Notes: generated by a model from the sequence alone, not told the origin. A stretch of 64,000 nt of DNA from an uncultured Kiritimatiellota bacterium (GCA_944391085.1 CALXSE010000004.1:1-64000); one strand, 5' to 3'; shown: positions 27,485-38,487, counted from the first letter of the stretch. Program-made: numbers and translations.

Positions 27485-27892
27485 TTAGCGGCTGACGAGC
27501 TGCGTGCGGATGCCCAGCTTGGTGTCGGCCAGGCGCAGGCACTCGCGCGCCAGCGACTCGGGGATGCCGCCCACCTCGAAGAGCACCTTGCCCGGGAGCA
27601 CCACGGCCACCCAAAACTCGGGGTTGCCCTTGCCCGAGCCCATGCGCACCTCGATGGGCTTCTTGGTGACGGGCTTGTCCGGGAAGATGCGCACCCAGAG
27701 CTTGCCCTTGCGCTTCATGTGGCGGTTGATCGCCACGCGGCAGGCCTCGATCTGGGTGTTCGTCACCCAGCCGCGCCCGAGGGCCTTGATCCCGAACTCG
27801 CCGTAGGCGAGCTTGTCGCCGCTCGTCGCGAAGCCCTTGCGGGAGCCCTTCGAGACCTTGCGGTGCTTGACACGTTTAGGCATGAGAGGCAT
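27485..27892 (-). CDS. rplP: 50S ribosomal protein L16
   Basis: A 135-residue protein at the A-site side of the central protuberance. [16 protein letters not shown] and the [19 protein letters not shown] signature are clear. ATG 27892 is chosen, giving [12 protein letters not shown], because AGGAGG lies just upstream. It overlaps the rpsC end by 17 bases. Confidence 0.95.
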   Translation of the reverse strand: MPLMPKRVKHRKVSKGSRKGFATSGDKLAYGEFGIKALGRGWVTNTQIEACRVAINRHMKRKGKLWVRIFPDKPVTKKPIEVRMGSGKGNPEFWVAVVLPGKVLFEVGGIPESLARECLRLADTKLGIRTQLVSR

Positions 27893-28562
27893 AGTTCCTC
27901 CTTCCGCGCTCGCCGCCGCGCGCCTGGCGCGTGGGCTGGAAGTCTTCGCGCTTGCAGATCCACACCTTCACGCCGATCTTGCCGGCGGTGGTGTTGGCTT
28001 CCACGAAGCCATAGTCGATGTTGGCGCGGAGCGTGTGCAGGGGCACCTTGCCCTTCTTGCTCCACTCCACGCGGGAGATCTCCGCGCCGTTGATGCGCCC
28101 GGCGCAGCGGATCTTGATGCCGTCGACGCCAAGCTCCATCGCCGTCTTCTCCGCGCGCTTGATGGCGCGCTTCACGGCGATGCGGTGCTCGATTTGCTGG
28201 GCGATGCTCTCGGCCACCAGCTGCGCGTCGGCGTCGGGGGTGCGGACTTCCTGGATGTCCAGGTAGATCTCCTTGCCCGTCTGCCTGGCCAGCTTGGCCT
28301 TGAGCTTCTCCACGTCCTGGCCGTTGCGCCCGACGATGATGCCCGGGCGGGCCGTGAAGATGACCACGCGCACGCGGTTGGCGTAGCGCTCGATGCCGAT
28401 CTTCGTGATGGCCGCGCCCTCGATGGACTTGCGGATCGTCTCACGGATGGCGTTGTCCTCGGCCAGGTTCAGGCCGAACTCCTGCTTCTTCGCGAACCAA
28501 CGCGACTGCCACTGCTTGTTCAGGGCAATGCGGAAGCCGATAGGGTTGACTTTCTGTCCCAA
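27876..28562 (-). CDS. rpsC: 30S ribosomal protein S3 (TTG start)
   Basis: A 228-residue protein with a KH domain (about 40-110; [20 protein letters not shown]) and an S3 C-terminal domain; it forms part of the mRNA entry site. Homologues begin [10 protein letters not shown]. Here that block follows a TTG at 28562 with GAGGAG six bases upstream and no ATG nearby, so TTG is taken as the start. Confidence 0.94.
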   Translation of the reverse strand: MGQKVNPIGFRIALNKQWQSRWFAKKQEFGLNLAEDNAIRETIRKSIEGAAITKIGIERYANRVRVVIFTARPGIIVGRNGQDVEKLKAKLARQTGKEIYLDIQEVRTPDADAQLVAESIAQQIEHRIAVKRAIKRAEKTAMELGVDGIKIRCAGRINGAEISRVEWSKKGKVPLHTLRANIDYGFVEANTTAGKIGVKVWICKREDFQPTRQARGGERGRRNYASHA

Positions 28563-28576
28563 GGTAGGCTCCTCGT

Positions 28577-28909
28577 TTAATCGTTCGACAGCACCACCGT
28601 CAGGTGGCTGAGCTTCTTCTGGATCGGCTTGGCGCTGCCGCGCGCCCCGCACCAGTAGCGCTTCATGCGCGTGCCCTCGTCGAAGACCGCCTGCTTCACC
28701 GTCAGCGTCTCCGGGTCAAGGTTGTTGTTGTTCCGCGCGTTCGCCGCGGCGCTGCGGAGCGTCGCCGAGAGGAAGCGCGCCGCCTTCAGCGGGCTGAAGT
28801 CCGCCACCGCCAGGGCGTCGGAGAGCTTCAGGCCCTGCACGCGGCGGGCGATCGGGCGCGCCTTGCGCACGGAGATGCGGAGATTGCGGGTGATGGCTTT
28901 CACTTCCAT
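28577..28909 (-). CDS. rplV: 50S ribosomal protein L22
   Basis: A 110-residue protein lining the exit tunnel. It shows [19 protein letters not shown] and the C-terminal [20 protein letters not shown] typical of L22. Confidence 0.95.
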   Translation of the reverse strand: MEVKAITRNLRISVRKARPIARRVQGLKLSDALAVADFSPLKAARFLSATLRSAAANARNNNNLDPETLTVKQAVFDEGTRMKRYWCGARGSAKPIQKKLSHLTVVLSND

Positions 28910-28921
28910 GATCCGTCTCCT

Positions 28922-29200
28922 TTACTTCGAGGCCTTCTCGGTCAGGCCGCCGTGGGCCTTGAACGTGCGGGTGTTCGAGAACTCGCCCAGGCGGTGCCCG
29001 ACCATGTTCTCGGTGATGAACACCGGCATGTGCTGCTTGCCGTTGTGGATCGCGAACGTGTGCCCCACGAACTCGGGGAGCACCATCGAGCGGCGCGACC
29101 ACGTCTTGATCGGCAGCTTCTTGCCCGAGGCGTTCATCTTCTCCACCTTGCGGAGAAGCGACGCCTCAACATACGGGCCCTTCTTGATGGAACGTGCCAT
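28922..29200 (-). CDS. rpsS: 30S ribosomal protein S19
   Basis: A 92-residue head protein: [40 protein letters not shown] and [12 protein letters not shown] are diagnostic. Confidence 0.97.
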   Translation of the reverse strand: MARSIKKGPYVEASLLRKVEKMNASGKKLPIKTWSRRSMVLPEFVGHTFAIHNGKQHMPVFITENMVGHRLGEFSNTRTFKAHGGLTEKASK

Positions 29201-29205
29201 AAACG

Positions 29206-30030
29206 TTACTTCCTCCGCTTGACGATGAAGCGATTGCTGTTCTTGCGGCGGTTGCGCGTCTTCCCGCCCTTGGCGAGCTTGCCCCAGGGGCTGCGCGGGT
29301 GGCTGCCGCCGGACGTGCGGCCCTCGCCGCCGCCCATCGGGTGGTCGACGGGGTTCATCGCCACGCCGCGGACCGTCGGGCGGATGCCCAGCAGGCGCTT
29401 GCGCCCGGCCTTGCCGAACTTCACGCCGGACCAGTCGCCCTCACCGACCGCGCCCACCGTCGCCATGCAGCGCACGGAGACCAGGCGGACTTCGCCGGAG
29501 GGCAGGCGGAGCGTCGCCATCCCGTTGGCGCGGGCCATCAGCGTGGCGCTCGTGCCGGCGCTGCGCACCATCTGCGCGCCCTTGCCGGGCACCAGCTCGA
29601 CGTTGTGCACCGCCATGCCCAGCGGGATCTTCTCAAGCGGGAGCGCGTTGCCGACGGTCGGCTCCGCGTCCGGGCCGGAGACCACGGTCATGCCGGGCTT
29701 CAGCCCCTCGGGGGCCAGGATGTAGCGCTTCTCGCCGTCGGCGTAATTCAGCAGGGCCAGGTTGGCCGTGCGGTTCGGGTCGTAGCAGAGCGCCGCCACC
29801 TTCGCCGGGATCCCGTGCTTGTCGCGCAGGAAGTCCACGATGCGGAAACGGCGCCGCACGCCGCCGCCGCGGTGGCGGACGGTGATGCGGCCCTGGTTGT
29901 TGCGCCCGGCGGCGGCGTTCTTCGCCACCGTCAGGTGCGCCACCGGCTTCTCCTTCGACAGGTGCGTGCGCACCTGGGAGACGCGGAAGCGCATGCCCGG
30001 GCTGCGGGGTTTGTAACTCTTCAGTGCCAT
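29206..30030 (-). CDS. rplB: 50S ribosomal protein L2
   Basis: A 274-residue protein needed for subunit joining and peptidyl transfer. It contains [16 protein letters not shown] and the C-terminal [20 protein letters not shown], including the conserved His. ATG 30030 gives [14 protein letters not shown], as in homologues. Confidence 0.97.
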   Translation of the reverse strand: MALKSYKPRSPGMRFRVSQVRTHLSKEKPVAHLTVAKNAAAGRNNQGRITVRHRGGGVRRRFRIVDFLRDKHGIPAKVAALCYDPNRTANLALLNYADGEKRYILAPEGLKPGMTVVSGPDAEPTVGNALPLEKIPLGMAVHNVELVPGKGAQMVRSAGTSATLMARANGMATLRLPSGEVRLVSVRCMATVGAVGEGDWSGVKFGKAGRKRLLGIRPTVRGVAMNPVDHPMGGGEGRTSGGSHPRSPWGKLAKGGKTRNRRKNSNRFIVKRRK

Positions 30031-30058
30031 AGATAGGGTGTCCTTTGGCAGTTTCGGT

Positions 30059-30331
30059 TTAGGCAAGCTCGATGCGCTCGCCCTCGCGCAGCGTCACATA
30101 CGCGCGCTTCCACGCGGGGGTCTGCGTCGTGCGGCGCGTGCGCGTCGCCACCGTGCGGGGGCGGTAGTTCGCCGTGTTCACGCTTTTGACGTGCACGCCG
30201 AACTGCTCCTCCACCGCCTGGCGGATCTGGGGCTTCGTCGCCTCCGGGGCGACCTCGAGCATGTACTGGTTCTTCGCGCCGATCAGGGTGCCCTTCTCGG
30301 TCACGGAAACCTTGCGGATGATCGTCTTCAT
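30059..30331 (-). CDS. rplW: 50S ribosomal protein L23
   Basis: A 90-residue exit-tunnel protein that docks SRP and trigger factor. [20 protein letters not shown] and [14 protein letters not shown] match L23. It overlaps rplD by four bases. Confidence 0.94.
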   Translation of the reverse strand: MKTIIRKVSVTEKGTLIGAKNQYMLEVAPEATKPQIRQAVEEQFGVHVKSVNTANYRPRTVATRTRRTTQTPAWKRAYVTLREGERIELA

Positions 30332-30996
30332 TGCTGCACCGCCTTTCCGGTCGCGCGGGCCAGGCGCGCCAGCAGGCCTTCCAGGGCCTGGGGCGTGGCC
30401 ACGATTTGCTTGTAGCGGCAGAGCATGTAGACGTCGGTCTCGGCCACGGTGGCCAAATCCACGTTCGGCAGGTTGCACACCGCGAGGATGAAGTTCTCGT
30501 TCGCGTCCCCGGCGAGCGCGTCGTCGGCGATCACCGTCAGGCAGGAGCGCGTCGCGCCCAGCGCCTTGTACATCGCGGCCGCCTGCTTGGTCTTGGGCGC
30601 CTCGAAGTTCAGGGAGTCCACCACGCACAGCTCGCCGGCGGCGATCTTGTCGCTCAGCGCGCGGGCGAAGGCCAGCGCCGCCACCTTCTTGTTGATCTTC
30701 TGGGCGTAGTCGCGCGGCACGGGCCCGAAGGCCACGCCGCCGCCGCGCCACACCGGGTTGCGGCTGCCGCCGAAGCTCGCGCGGCCGGTGCCCTTCTGCT
30801 TCCAGGGCTTCTTGCCCGAGCCGGAGACCTCGCTGCGGTTCTTCGTCTTGGCCGTCCCGGCGCGCATCCCGTTGAGGATCGCCACGACGGTGTCCTTCAC
30901 GGCCTGCTCGCCGCGGTCAAGCACCAGCTGCGCCTCGTCGAGGGTCTTCTCGCCCGCCGCGGCGCCGGTCTTGTCGTAAACTTTGATCGTGCTCAT
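30328..30996 (-). CDS. rplD: 50S ribosomal protein L4
   Basis: A 222-residue protein whose basic loop (KKPWKQKGTGRASFGGSRNP) reaches the tunnel. ATG 30996 gives MSTIKVYD. In enterobacteria L4 represses the S10 operon; whether it does here is unknown. Confidence 0.95.
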   Translation of the reverse strand: MSTIKVYDKTGAAAGEKTLDEAQLVLDRGEQAVKDTVVAILNGMRAGTAKTKNRSEVSGSGKKPWKQKGTGRASFGGSRNPVWRGGGVAFGPVPRDYAQKINKKVAALAFARALSDKIAAGELCVVDSLNFEAPKTKQAAAMYKALGATRSCLTVIADDALAGDANENFILAVCNLPNVDLATVAETDVYMLCRYKQIVATPQALEGLLARLARATGKAVQQ

Positions 30997-31004
30997 CTCT
31001 AGCC

Positions 31005-31631
31005 TCACTTCTTGAGCGCCTTCGTCACGCGGACGATGCCGCCGTTGGGGCCGGGGACCGCGCCGTGCAGGAGGATGAGGTTCTCATCGGCCAGCACCTT
31101 CGCCACGCGGATGTTCTGGGTGGTGCGCGTCACGCTGCCCATGTGGCCGGGCATCTTCTTGCCCTTCTCGACCCAACCGGGCAGGTCGCGCGCCGCGATG
31201 CCGCCGGGGCGGCGCTTGCTGTGGCCGCCGTGCCCGTGCGGGCCGCCCGCGAAGCCGAAGCGGCGCACCACGCCCGCGAAGCCGCGGCCCTTGGTCGTCG
31301 CCTGCACGTCCACGTACGCCACGCCCTCGAAGAGGCTCGCGGTGAGCGTGTCGCCGGCCTTCACCTCGGCCGCGCCGTCCCAGCGGAACTCCTGCGTCAC
31401 GCGCTGCGCCGGCACGCCGGCCTTCTCAAAGCGCGTGCGCTCGGCCTTGCTCAGGCGCTGGGGCTTCTGCGCGATGAACCCGAGCTGGGCGGCCACGTAG
31501 CCGTCCTTCTCGGCGGTCTTCACCTGGACCACCGGGCAGGGGCCCACCTCGACCACCGTGACGGGCACAGCCGCGCCGTTCTCGTCCCAAATCTGGGTCA
31601 TGCCGATCTTTTTGCCAATCAAGCCTTGCAT
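31005..31631 (-). CDS. rplC: 50S ribosomal protein L3
   Basis: A 208-residue assembly initiator. GLIGKKIGMTQIWDENG at the start and the KRRPGGIAARDLPGWVEKGK loop near the peptidyl transferase centre are conserved. Confidence 0.96.
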   Translation of the reverse strand: MQGLIGKKIGMTQIWDENGAAVPVTVVEVGPCPVVQVKTAEKDGYVAAQLGFIAQKPQRLSKAERTRFEKAGVPAQRVTQEFRWDGAAEVKAGDTLTASLFEGVAYVDVQATTKGRGFAGVVRRFGFAGGPHGHGGHSKRRPGGIAARDLPGWVEKGKKMPGHMGSVTRTTQNIRVAKVLADENLILLHGAVPGPNGGIVRVTKALKK

Positions 31632-31641
31632 GGTCCCCTCC

Positions 31642-31950
31642 TTAGATGCGAATGGTGATGTCCACGCCGGCCGGCAGGTTCAGCTTCTTGAGCTCGTCCA
31701 CGGTCTTCGCCGTCGGGCCCACGATGTCCAGCAGACGCTTGTGCGTGCGCATCTCGAACTGATCCATCGACTTCTTGTCCACGTGCGGCGAACGGTTCAC
31801 CGTGAAGCGCTCCACGCGCGTCGGCAGCGGGATGGGCCCGACGATCTGCGCCCCGGTGCTCCGGGCCGTGTCGAGGATGGCGCCCACCGCCTGGTCCAGC
31901 ACCTTGTGGTCGTACGCCTGCAAGCGAATGCGTATGCGTTGACTTTGCAT
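31642..31950 (-). CDS. rpsJ: 30S ribosomal protein S10
   Basis: A 102-residue protein, also Nus[18 protein letters not shown] and [20 protein letters not shown] are diagnostic. ATG 31950 is chosen by homology. fusA ends eight bases upstream of this ATG. Confidence 0.97.
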   Translation of the reverse strand: MQSQRIRIRLQAYDHKVLDQAVGAILDTARSTGAQIVGPIPLPTRVERFTVNRSPHVDKKSMDQFEMRTHKRLLDIVGPTAKTVDELKKLNLPAGVDITIRI

Positions 31951-31957
31951 GCTCACA

Positions 31958-34027
31958 TTACCTGTTGAGTAGTTCTTCCTTAACCGTTTTGGGCGCCACC
32001 GCGAACGCGCCGGGCTCCATCGTGTACCCGGCCCGCCCACGCGTCAGCGAGCGGATCGCCGTGGCGTACCCAAACAGCTCCGCCAACGGCACCGACGCGC
32101 GCACTTCCTGAAGGTCTCCCTTCATCTCCATGTCGCGCACCTGGCCGCGGCGGCCGTTGATGTCCCCCATGACGTCGCCCACGTACTCGGGCGGCGTCAC
32201 GATGTCGAGGGACATGATCGGCTCCAGGAACTCCGGCCCGGCGGCCAGCGCCGCCTCCCGGAAGCCCATGACGGCCGCGCTCCTGAAAGCCACGTCCGAA
32301 GCCGTCTCATCGTCCAGCATGGCGCAATCGGTCACCTCCGCCCGCACGTCCGTCATCGGGAACCGTGCCAAAACGCCGGTGGCTATTGCGTCAAACAAAG
32401 CGTCCCTTATGATAGCAGAAACCTCGGGCCGTGGCAAGCGTTTTTCCGCGGCCTTGCTGACCGCCGCCTGCCGGCCCTCGCCACGCTTCAGCGGGGAGAC
32501 CTCGATCGTCAGCGTCGCGTAATGCCGCTTCCCCGCGATCTCCCTGTCGAAGGTGTACGTCCGGCGGGCCGCCGCGGTCACCGTCTCGCAGTACGAGACC
32601 ATCGGCTTGCCCGTGTTCGCCGTCACATTGAACTCACGTCTCAGGCGGTCGACGAGAATCTCCAGATGGAGCTCGCCCATGCCGCTCAAAATCTTCTGCC
32701 CCGTCTCCGCGTCCGTCCGCACCTGGCAGGTCGGGTCCTCCGCCGCCAGCTGCTCCAACGCGTCGGCCAGCTTGTCCTTCTCGGCCGAGCTCTTGGGCTC
32801 GATCGCCATGAACATCACCGGCTCCGGCGCCGTGATCCCCATCAGCGCCACCGGCCGGTTCTCCGCGCACAGCGTGTCACCCGTCGTGGCCTGCTTCAGG
32901 CCCACCACCGCGCCGATGTCCCCCGCCTGGAGAAGCTCCAGCTCCTCCTCCTCGTCGGACTTCACGCGCAGGATCTTCATCACGCGCTCGCGCTGCCGCG
33001 TCCGCGGGTTGTAGACGTTCTGCCCCTTCTTCAGCGCCCCCCCATAGACGCGCACGAAGAAGAGCCGCCCCACGTAAGGATCCGTCGCGATCTTGAAGAC
33101 CAGCGCCGAGAGCGGCGCAGACGGCGTCGTCTCGACCTCCGCCGGCTCCCCGGTCTTCACGTTCGTCCCCACCGGCGCCTTGCGCTCGCCCGGCGCGGGC
33201 AGGTAATCCACCACCCCGTCCAGCAACGCCTGCACGCCCTTGTTCTTCAGGCTCGACCCGCAGAAGACCGGCACCAGCGTCTGCGCGACCACGCAGCGGC
33301 GCACCGCCGCCCGCACCGCCTCCGCCGGCTGCTCCGGGTCCTCCAGGTAGGCCTCCATGAACGCGTCGTCCGCCTCCGCCAGCGCCTCCAGCAGCGCCTC
33401 ATGCGCCGCCTGCGCCGCGCCGGCCTGCGCCGCGTCGATCGCCCCGTCCTCGAAGGTCTTCCCCTCCGCGTCCAGGTACCGCCGCTGCGTCATGGCGATC
33501 AAATCGATCTCCCCCGCATACTGCTCCGCGGCCCCCACCGGCAAGGCCACCGGCACCGCGTTCGCCCCCAGCTTCCCCCGCATCTCCGCCACCACCCGCG
33601 CGAAGTCCGCCCCCATCCGGTCCATCTTGTTCACGAAGGCGATGCGCGCCACATGGTAACGGTTCGCCTGGCGCCACACCGTCTCGGACTGCGGCTGCAC
33701 CCCGCCAACCGCGCAGAAGACGCCCACCGCACCATCCAACACACGCAACGCGCGCTCCACCTCAATGGTGAAGTCCACGTGCCCGGGCGTGTCGATGAGA
33801 TTGATCTGCGCCCCGCGCCACGCGCAGGTGATCGCCGCCGAAGTGATCGTGATTCCCCGCTCGCGCTCCTGCACCATCCAATCCGTCACCGTGTTCCCCT
33901 CGTCAACGTTCCCCAGACGATGGGTCATCCCCGCGTAAAAGAGGATGCGCTCGGTCGTCGTCGTCTTGCCCGCGTCGATGTGGGCGACGATTCCGATGTT
34001 CCGAACCTCTGCCATGTCACTGGCCAT
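31958..34027 (-). CDS. fusA: Elongation factor G
   Basis: A 689-residue translocase. The G1 motif [20 protein letters not shown] (switch I), DTPGHVDF and [10 protein letters not shown] are intact, and domains II to V follow. It is the first gene of the S10 cluster, without its usual partners rpsL and rpsG, which lie 15 kb away. ATG 34027 has AGAGGCAG upstream. Confidence 0.96.
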   Translation of the reverse strand: MASDMAEVRNIGIVAHIDAGKTTTTERILFYAGMTHRLGNVDEGNTVTDWMVQERERGITITSAAITCAWRGAQINLIDTPGHVDFTIEVERALRVLDGAVGVFCAVGGVQPQSETVWRQANRYHVARIAFVNKMDRMGADFARVVAEMRGKLGANAVPVALPVGAAEQYAGEIDLIAMTQRRYLDAEGKTFEDGAIDAAQAGAAQAAHEALLEALAEADDAFMEAYLEDPEQPAEAVRAAVRRCVVAQTLVPVFCGSSLKNKGVQALLDGVVDYLPAPGERKAPVGTNVKTGEPAEVETTPSAPLSALVFKIATDPYVGRLFFVRVYGGALKKGQNVYNPRTRQRERVMKILRVKSDEEEELELLQAGDIGAVVGLKQATTGDTLCAENRPVALMGITAPEPVMFMAIEPKSSAEKDKLADALEQLAAEDPTCQVRTDAETGQKILSGMGELHLEILVDRLRREFNVTANTGKPMVSYCETVTAAARRTYTFDREIAGKRHYATLTIEVSPLKRGEGRQAAVSKAAEKRLPRPEVSAIIRDALFDAIATGVLARFPMTDVRAEVTDCAMLDDETASDVAFRSAAVMGFREAALAAGPEFLEPIMSLDIVTPPEYVGDVMGDINGRRGQVRDMEMKGDLQEVRASVPLAELFGYATAIRSLTRGRAGYTMEPGAFAVAPKTVKEELLNR

Positions 34028-34101
34028 AACTGCCTCTTTTTGCGTCCCGACGGACCGGATGATGTCAAAGAGCGTCGCCCCACCTGGGGCAAAACGCACA
34101 T

Positions 34102-34130
34102 ACACTAGCAAACCCGCCCCCTAAAAGCAA
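34102..34130 (-). promoter_or_regulatory. Promoter of the fusA-S10 cluster
   Basis: TTGCTT (34125-34130), a 17-bp spacer ending TGC and TAGTGT (34102-34107) on the minus strand. A small palindrome, GCCCCAGGTGGGGC, lies in the 5' UTR at 34078-34091. Confidence 0.6.
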
Positions 34131-34164
34131 GCAAAATCGCACGGCGGGGGGTTGGGGGCGAGGA

Positions 34165-35481
34165 TCAGAGGAGGCCGAAGGTGGGGGAGAGCCCAAGGGC
34201 GTCCTTGAGGACACGGCCGCGGCAGTCGCGATAACGGGAAGTGAGCAGGGAATCGGCGCTGCGGAGGGCGGCTTTGTTGGCCTGGATTCGGCGTTTGAGG
34301 GAATCCTGCTCCGACTCCAACGTGCGGATCTTGGACGAGGCGAAGAGGGATTTGTCGCGGCGGAGGGCGCGAATCTCGTCGCGAATGGCGTCCACGCGGC
34401 GGTCGTCCAGCTCGTTTTGGCGCATGAGGGCGGCCATCCGGGCGGCATAGGCGGCGAATTCCTCGTAGGCGGGCGTGCCGAGGACAAGCCCCACATCCGT
34501 GCGGCCGACAAACGCTTTGGGCGGCTTGGCCTCGCCGGCGACGTCAAAGCTCCAGCGCGTCGACTCGTCCAAGAAGGTGGCGGTGAACGGGGTGCCGGGG
34601 GCGACGACGGGCTTGAGGATCGTGACGGAGGGCAGACCTTTGACCAGGATGTCGCCTTCCAGCCAGCTGTCCCCCTCCCGCTCAAGCGTCACCAAAGGCA
34701 TGGAGGAGGTGCAGACGAAGGTGGTGAGGTTCCCCTGCTCGGAAAGGATTTCGGAGACGGCGATGGTATCCGAGACGCCGAGCGCGGCGAAGCGGGCGTG
34801 GACGCGCGCGGCGAGGGCTTGGCGACGCGCCGCATCCTCCTCAGCCTCCCGCTTGGCCTTCGCCGCGGCCTCCTTGGCCTCCGCGGCCTTGCGCGCGGCC
34901 TCTTCCCGGGCGCGTTCGGCGGCGAGGGCGACGGCCCGGGCTTGGGCCTCCGCCGCGCGCTTGGCGCGTTCGGCGGCCTCCGCCTCCTCAAGGCGCGCCA
35001 CCTGCGCCGCATAATCCGCGGACCCCTCCATTAGGTAGGCTTCGCGGATGTCGGCGAGCGCACGCTCCGAAACCACGCCGCCATGCCAACCGGACGCGGA
35101 GGCTTTGGCCGCGCCCATCAGCCACATATCCAGCAAACGATCGGAGGAAAGGGAAAGAATGGCCGGATCGGCGGCGGCGCGCCCGCGTTCGACGCGAATC
35201 GTCGCCGTCAGCTGTTTCTCCGGCGAGACTAGTTTCTTCACGGCCTTCCGATCGCCCATCACGATTTTGAGATAGAGCGTCTCGCGGACGCGGTAGGTGA
35301 CGGTGTAGGTGTGGCGGCGTGTCTTGCCGCGGTCTTCCACGCTGTCCTGAACCTCTAGGACGTCGCAGTCGACGCCGCAAAGGGCTTGCTCGATCATGCC
35401 CTCCAGCGCACCCGAACCGTCGAGGCACCCACAGAAGGGAAGGCTCGCCGCCAATGCGGCCCAGAAAACGAACTTACGCAT
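34165..35481 (-). CDS. Secreted coiled-coil protein, last gene of the HerA operon
   Basis: A 438-residue protein of unknown function. The N-terminal signal sequence (MRKFVFWAALAASLPF) is followed by Cys residues, but the lipobox is not canonical. Residues about 150-220 are an Ala/Glu/Arg/Lys-rich coiled coil, and a second charged helical region lies near 350-410. A beta-rich part lies between. ATG 35481 has AGGGAGAACC upstream. It starts 43 bases after the preceding gene and probably acts in the envelope alongside the membrane-anchored partner. Confidence 0.7.
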   Translation of the reverse strand: MRKFVFWAALAASLPFCGCLDGSGALEGMIEQALCGVDCDVLEVQDSVEDRGKTRRHTYTVTYRVRETLYLKIVMGDRKAVKKLVSPEKQLTATIRVERGRAAADPAILSLSSDRLLDMWLMGAAKASASGWHGGVVSERALADIREAYLMEGSADYAAQVARLEEAEAAERAKRAAEAQARAVALAAERAREEAARKAAEAKEAAAKAKREAEEDAARRQALAARVHARFAALGVSDTIAVSEILSEQGNLTTFVCTSSMPLVTLEREGDSWLEGDILVKGLPSVTILKPVVAPGTPFTATFLDESTRWSFDVAGEAKPPKAFVGRTDVGLVLGTPAYEEFAAYAARMAALMRQNELDDRRVDAIRDEIRALRRDKSLFASSKIRTLESEQDSLKRRIQANKAALRSADSLLTSRYRDCRGRVLKDALGLSPTFGLL

Positions 35482-35524
35482 AAGGTTCTCCCTGTTGTCC
35501 AATTCATCAAGCGATTGCGCCGCG

Positions 35525-36253
35525 TCAGCGGCCATTCTGGCGCTGGGACAGCAACCACTGTTCCCGGAGCGCCTTCTCGTTCCGCTCATTCCCGGAGGTG
35601 TCGGCCGAATCCGCCTGCCCATCCGCCGCCGTCTGCCCAACCTCTTCCTCGGCGGGGGAGAGGTTGGTGTGCCCGCGCTCGTTCTGCGGGGTCTCCACGC
35701 CGTCGCCCGGCGCGGCGGCCACGTCGGCGCCTGTCTCCGGGGCGTCCCCGCCCTCGGCATCCTCCGGATCCGGCACCCAGTCCGCGTCGTCGCCGTCCTC
35801 CCGGTCCGCGCCATCGGCCCAGCCGAGCGCCTCACGGGTCATCTCGACGCCCTCACGGTCGGCGGCGATTTCGTCGAGCTCCGCCTTGTAACCTTCGATG
35901 CGGGCCTCGGCCTCGCCTTTGAGTTCGGCGGCGCACTCAAGGTCCTCGGGCGAGGCGTCGGGATTGTCGAGGATGGCATCCAGGCGCTGGATGAGCCCCT
36001 CGTCAATCTCCCATTCCTTGCCAAGCTCGTCCACGCGCCGATCCTGCGCCTCGGCCCCGTCGGCCCAATCGGCCTCGATGTCCTCGCGCGAGGTTTCGCC
36101 GCTGTCGATGGCCTCCCGGATTTCGCCGGCCTTCTCCTCGGCCTGCGCCTTCGCCTCGTCGTCGGCGCGGATTTCCTCGCCCTGCGCCTCGACGTAACGC
36201 TCCGCCAGGCCGTCCTGGGCCTCGGCGCCTTCCGCATCTTCCGCACCAGTCAT
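35525..36253 (-). CDS. Highly acidic unknown protein in the HerA operon
   Basis: A 242-residue protein rich in Glu, Asp and Ala, with almost no hydrophobic stretches. The first half is predicted helical with many EA/DG segments; the second half is Pro/Gly/Asp-rich and probably disordered. No family is recognised. Its ATG overlaps the stop of the upstream gene by four bases (ATGA), so it is made together with the membrane protein. Confidence 0.65.
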   Translation of the reverse strand: MTGAEDAEGAEAQDGLAERYVEAQGEEIRADDEAKAQAEEKAGEIREAIDSGETSREDIEADWADGAEAQDRRVDELGKEWEIDEGLIQRLDAILDNPDASPEDLECAAELKGEAEARIEGYKAELDEIAADREGVEMTREALGWADGADREDGDDADWVPDPEDAEGGDAPETGADVAAAPGDGVETPQNERGHTNLSPAEEEVGQTAADGQADSADTSGNERNEKALREQWLLSQRQNGR

Positions 36254-38415
36254 GACAACTCCTGAATCAGTTCATAGAGGAAAAGGGCGAGGATGACCGA
36301 CACGCCCAATGCCTGTACCGCACGCATCCGATTGACGACAAGCCTCGTCAAGAAGAGGATGCCCTGCGCGCCTCCGGCAATCAGGTAGACCGCCACCCGG
36401 CCGTTGTCCAAACCGTAATCGGCGTACCGGAAGCAAAGCAGGCAGACAAACGTGGCCACCGCCGAACCCAAGGCAAACCAGCGCGTCCAATCCGGCACCA
36501 CCCTGACGGAGAAGACGACGGTTGGCAGCGCCTTGTGCGTGAAAAGCTTGGTCGCCGAGACGAACGTGTCCATGACGTGCACCGTCTTGTCGCCCTTGCC
36601 ACACGCCTCGGCCGCGGCCGTGAGGCGCCACGTCGCCGTGCCCGAGGCGTCATGGGTCAGCTCGCCAGGAGGGACCTCGCCGATTGCCTCGTCCGCCACG
36701 CCGACGTTCGGGGCATAGGCGCGATCCAGGTCGAACGACGGGCACTCCTCCCGGATCGCCGCGAACAGGCGCTCGTCCTCCTCGGAATAACGGTAATACG
36801 CGTGGATGTCCAGCGCCGCGCCGGGGCAAAGGCGCACACGCGTCGCCTCCCCGCCGCGCACGATGCGCGTCTGCGCGTCATCCGAACGCAGGTCGAAGCC
36901 AATCCCCGTCGGCTTCGGCAGAACGACGACCTCGACGGACAACCGCTGCTCGCCAAGGGAGAGCGTCACGTCATACCGCCCCGCCTCGGGCACCTCCACC
37001 ATCAGCCGCCCCGCGGCGAAAGTGGCCGTCGGCAACGCCCTGTGCGCACGTTTCGCCCGCGGCGCGATGACCCACGTCATCCCCTCCCCCGAGAGGCGCT
37101 CACCGTGGCGGTTGAGCCACGTGGGCTCCAGGCTGACGCTCGTCCCCGCGAGGCACAGCACGGAGACAAGCCGCCCATCGCGCAGAAACGCGCGCGCCCA
37201 CTGCCGCGTGATCCATGGGTCGGCCACGCGCAGACGGCTCTCCGTGGAGACTTCCGTGGAAGGGACGCAGGAGACGGCAAAGCGCCGCCGGTCGAGCGCG
37301 CCGTTCCACGCGCAGGCCACCTCCGCCGTGCCGTAAACGTCCAGCCCACGCCAAACGATCTCCTCGCCGACCACCTCCACCGCCACCGACTCCTCGCCCG
37401 GATGGACGGTGAAGCGCGGCACGTACCCGCCCTTGATCTCCGGGAACGCCTCCTCCCATGGCACGCTCCAGCGCAGCGCGCGGCGCGTCGCCCCGCCGCG
37501 CTCCACCTCTTCCGGCGGCGCCAGGAGCAACATCGGCCGGCAAGCGCCCAAGCGGGCCAGGCGCGCCTGCGCCTCCACCGTGTCGCCGGGCAAGTCCGCG
37601 CGCTCCAGCAACGCCCGGAAATGCGCCTTGGCGTAGGCGTGGCGCAGGAAATCCGCCAACGCCCCCGGCACGGCCGCCTCATCGGGCAGGCCCCAAAGGA
37701 ACCACGCCTCCCCCACCTCCTCCGCGTCGTTCACCATCTCCGGCGCACCCTGCGTCACGCCCGGGGCGAGCAACGCCCGGCGCACGCCATCGGCCACCCC
37801 CTGCGCGCCGATCACCGCGGACAGCTCATCGGGGCGCGCCACGACGGCGCCCAGCGTCCCCTCCGCCGCCAACGCCGCCAACGCCTCGGGCGTCGGTGCC
37901 AAGACGCACTCCACGCCCAAGCCATGCGACTGCGCCGCGCGCACCCCCGCGTCCATCGCCTCCCCCACCTCCCGCTCGACGCGCTCGCGGCAAGCCTGCG
38001 TGGCATAGGCCCCGAAGAGCGCCACCTGGATCGAACGCTGCAGGTAGGGCGGCTGGCCAAGTGCGGCGTCGAGTTCGGCAAAGCGGCGTTCCAGCGGCAG
38101 GTCGACCGCCTCCGGCAAAGGCTTGGTCGTCAGTTCGCCATAGGTGCCATCCCGGTTGGCCCGGTGGAAGCGGAGCAGCCCCTCGAAGTAGCGGCGCTCA
38201 AAGGCGTCGCCATAGATCGTGACGGCGTAGCCGGCGCGGCCGCGGGCGCTCAGCAACGAGCCCCACCCCTTGCCCAAGGGCCGCGCGTAGACGCGCTGGC
38301 GGATGGCCCCCAGGTTCTGGAAGTCCTGCACGGTCATGAGGCGGCCATCCATCGCCACCAAGTGATGCTCTGGGGCGTAGGAATCCAAGAGAATCGTACA
38401 AACGGTTGTGTCCAT
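36250..38415 (-). CDS. Large unknown protein with C-terminal membrane segments, HerA partner
   Basis: A 721-residue protein. The first 220 residues are mixed alpha/beta and weakly recall a band-7-like segment (around RSIQVALFGAYATQACRER), which is speculative. The middle is beta-rich, with stretches like Ig-type repeats. Three hydrophobic helices lie in the last 75 residues (starting WFALGSAVATFVCLLCF), anchoring the protein by its tail. ATG 38415 is chosen for its AAGGATACC site; a longer frame to 38481 has none. It follows the HerA gene by 72 bases. Confidence 0.7.
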   Translation of the reverse strand: MDTTVCTILLDSYAPEHHLVAMDGRLMTVQDFQNLGAIRQRVYARPLGKGWGSLLSARGRAGYAVTIYGDAFERRYFEGLLRFHRANRDGTYGELTTKPLPEAVDLPLERRFAELDAALGQPPYLQRSIQVALFGAYATQACRERVEREVGEAMDAGVRAAQSHGLGVECVLAPTPEALAALAAEGTLGAVVARPDELSAVIGAQGVADGVRRALLAPGVTQGAPEMVNDAEEVGEAWFLWGLPDEAAVPGALADFLRHAYAKAHFRALLERADLPGDTVEAQARLARLGACRPMLLLAPPEEVERGGATRRALRWSVPWEEAFPEIKGGYVPRFTVHPGEESVAVEVVGEEIVWRGLDVYGTAEVACAWNGALDRRRFAVSCVPSTEVSTESRLRVADPWITRQWARAFLRDGRLVSVLCLAGTSVSLEPTWLNRHGERLSGEGMTWVIAPRAKRAHRALPTATFAAGRLMVEVPEAGRYDVTLSLGEQRLSVEVVVLPKPTGIGFDLRSDDAQTRIVRGGEATRVRLCPGAALDIHAYYRYSEEDERLFAAIREECPSFDLDRAYAPNVGVADEAIGEVPPGELTHDASGTATWRLTAAAEACGKGDKTVHVMDTFVSATKLFTHKALPTVVFSVRVVPDWTRWFALGSAVATFVCLLCFRYADYGLDNGRVAVYLIAGGAQGILFLTRLVVNRMRAVQALGVSVILALFLYELIQELS

Positions 38416-38487
38416 CGGCGGTATCCTTGTGTGTTTGTGTGTCTGCGTTGTCCGAGCGGCGTGCGCGCCGACGTTTGCCATGCGCGC

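Noticed and set aside
38416-38481. An upstream start at 38481 for the tail-anchored HerA partner
   Set aside because: No ribosome binding site precedes it; ATG 38415 has AAGGATACC at the proper distance.
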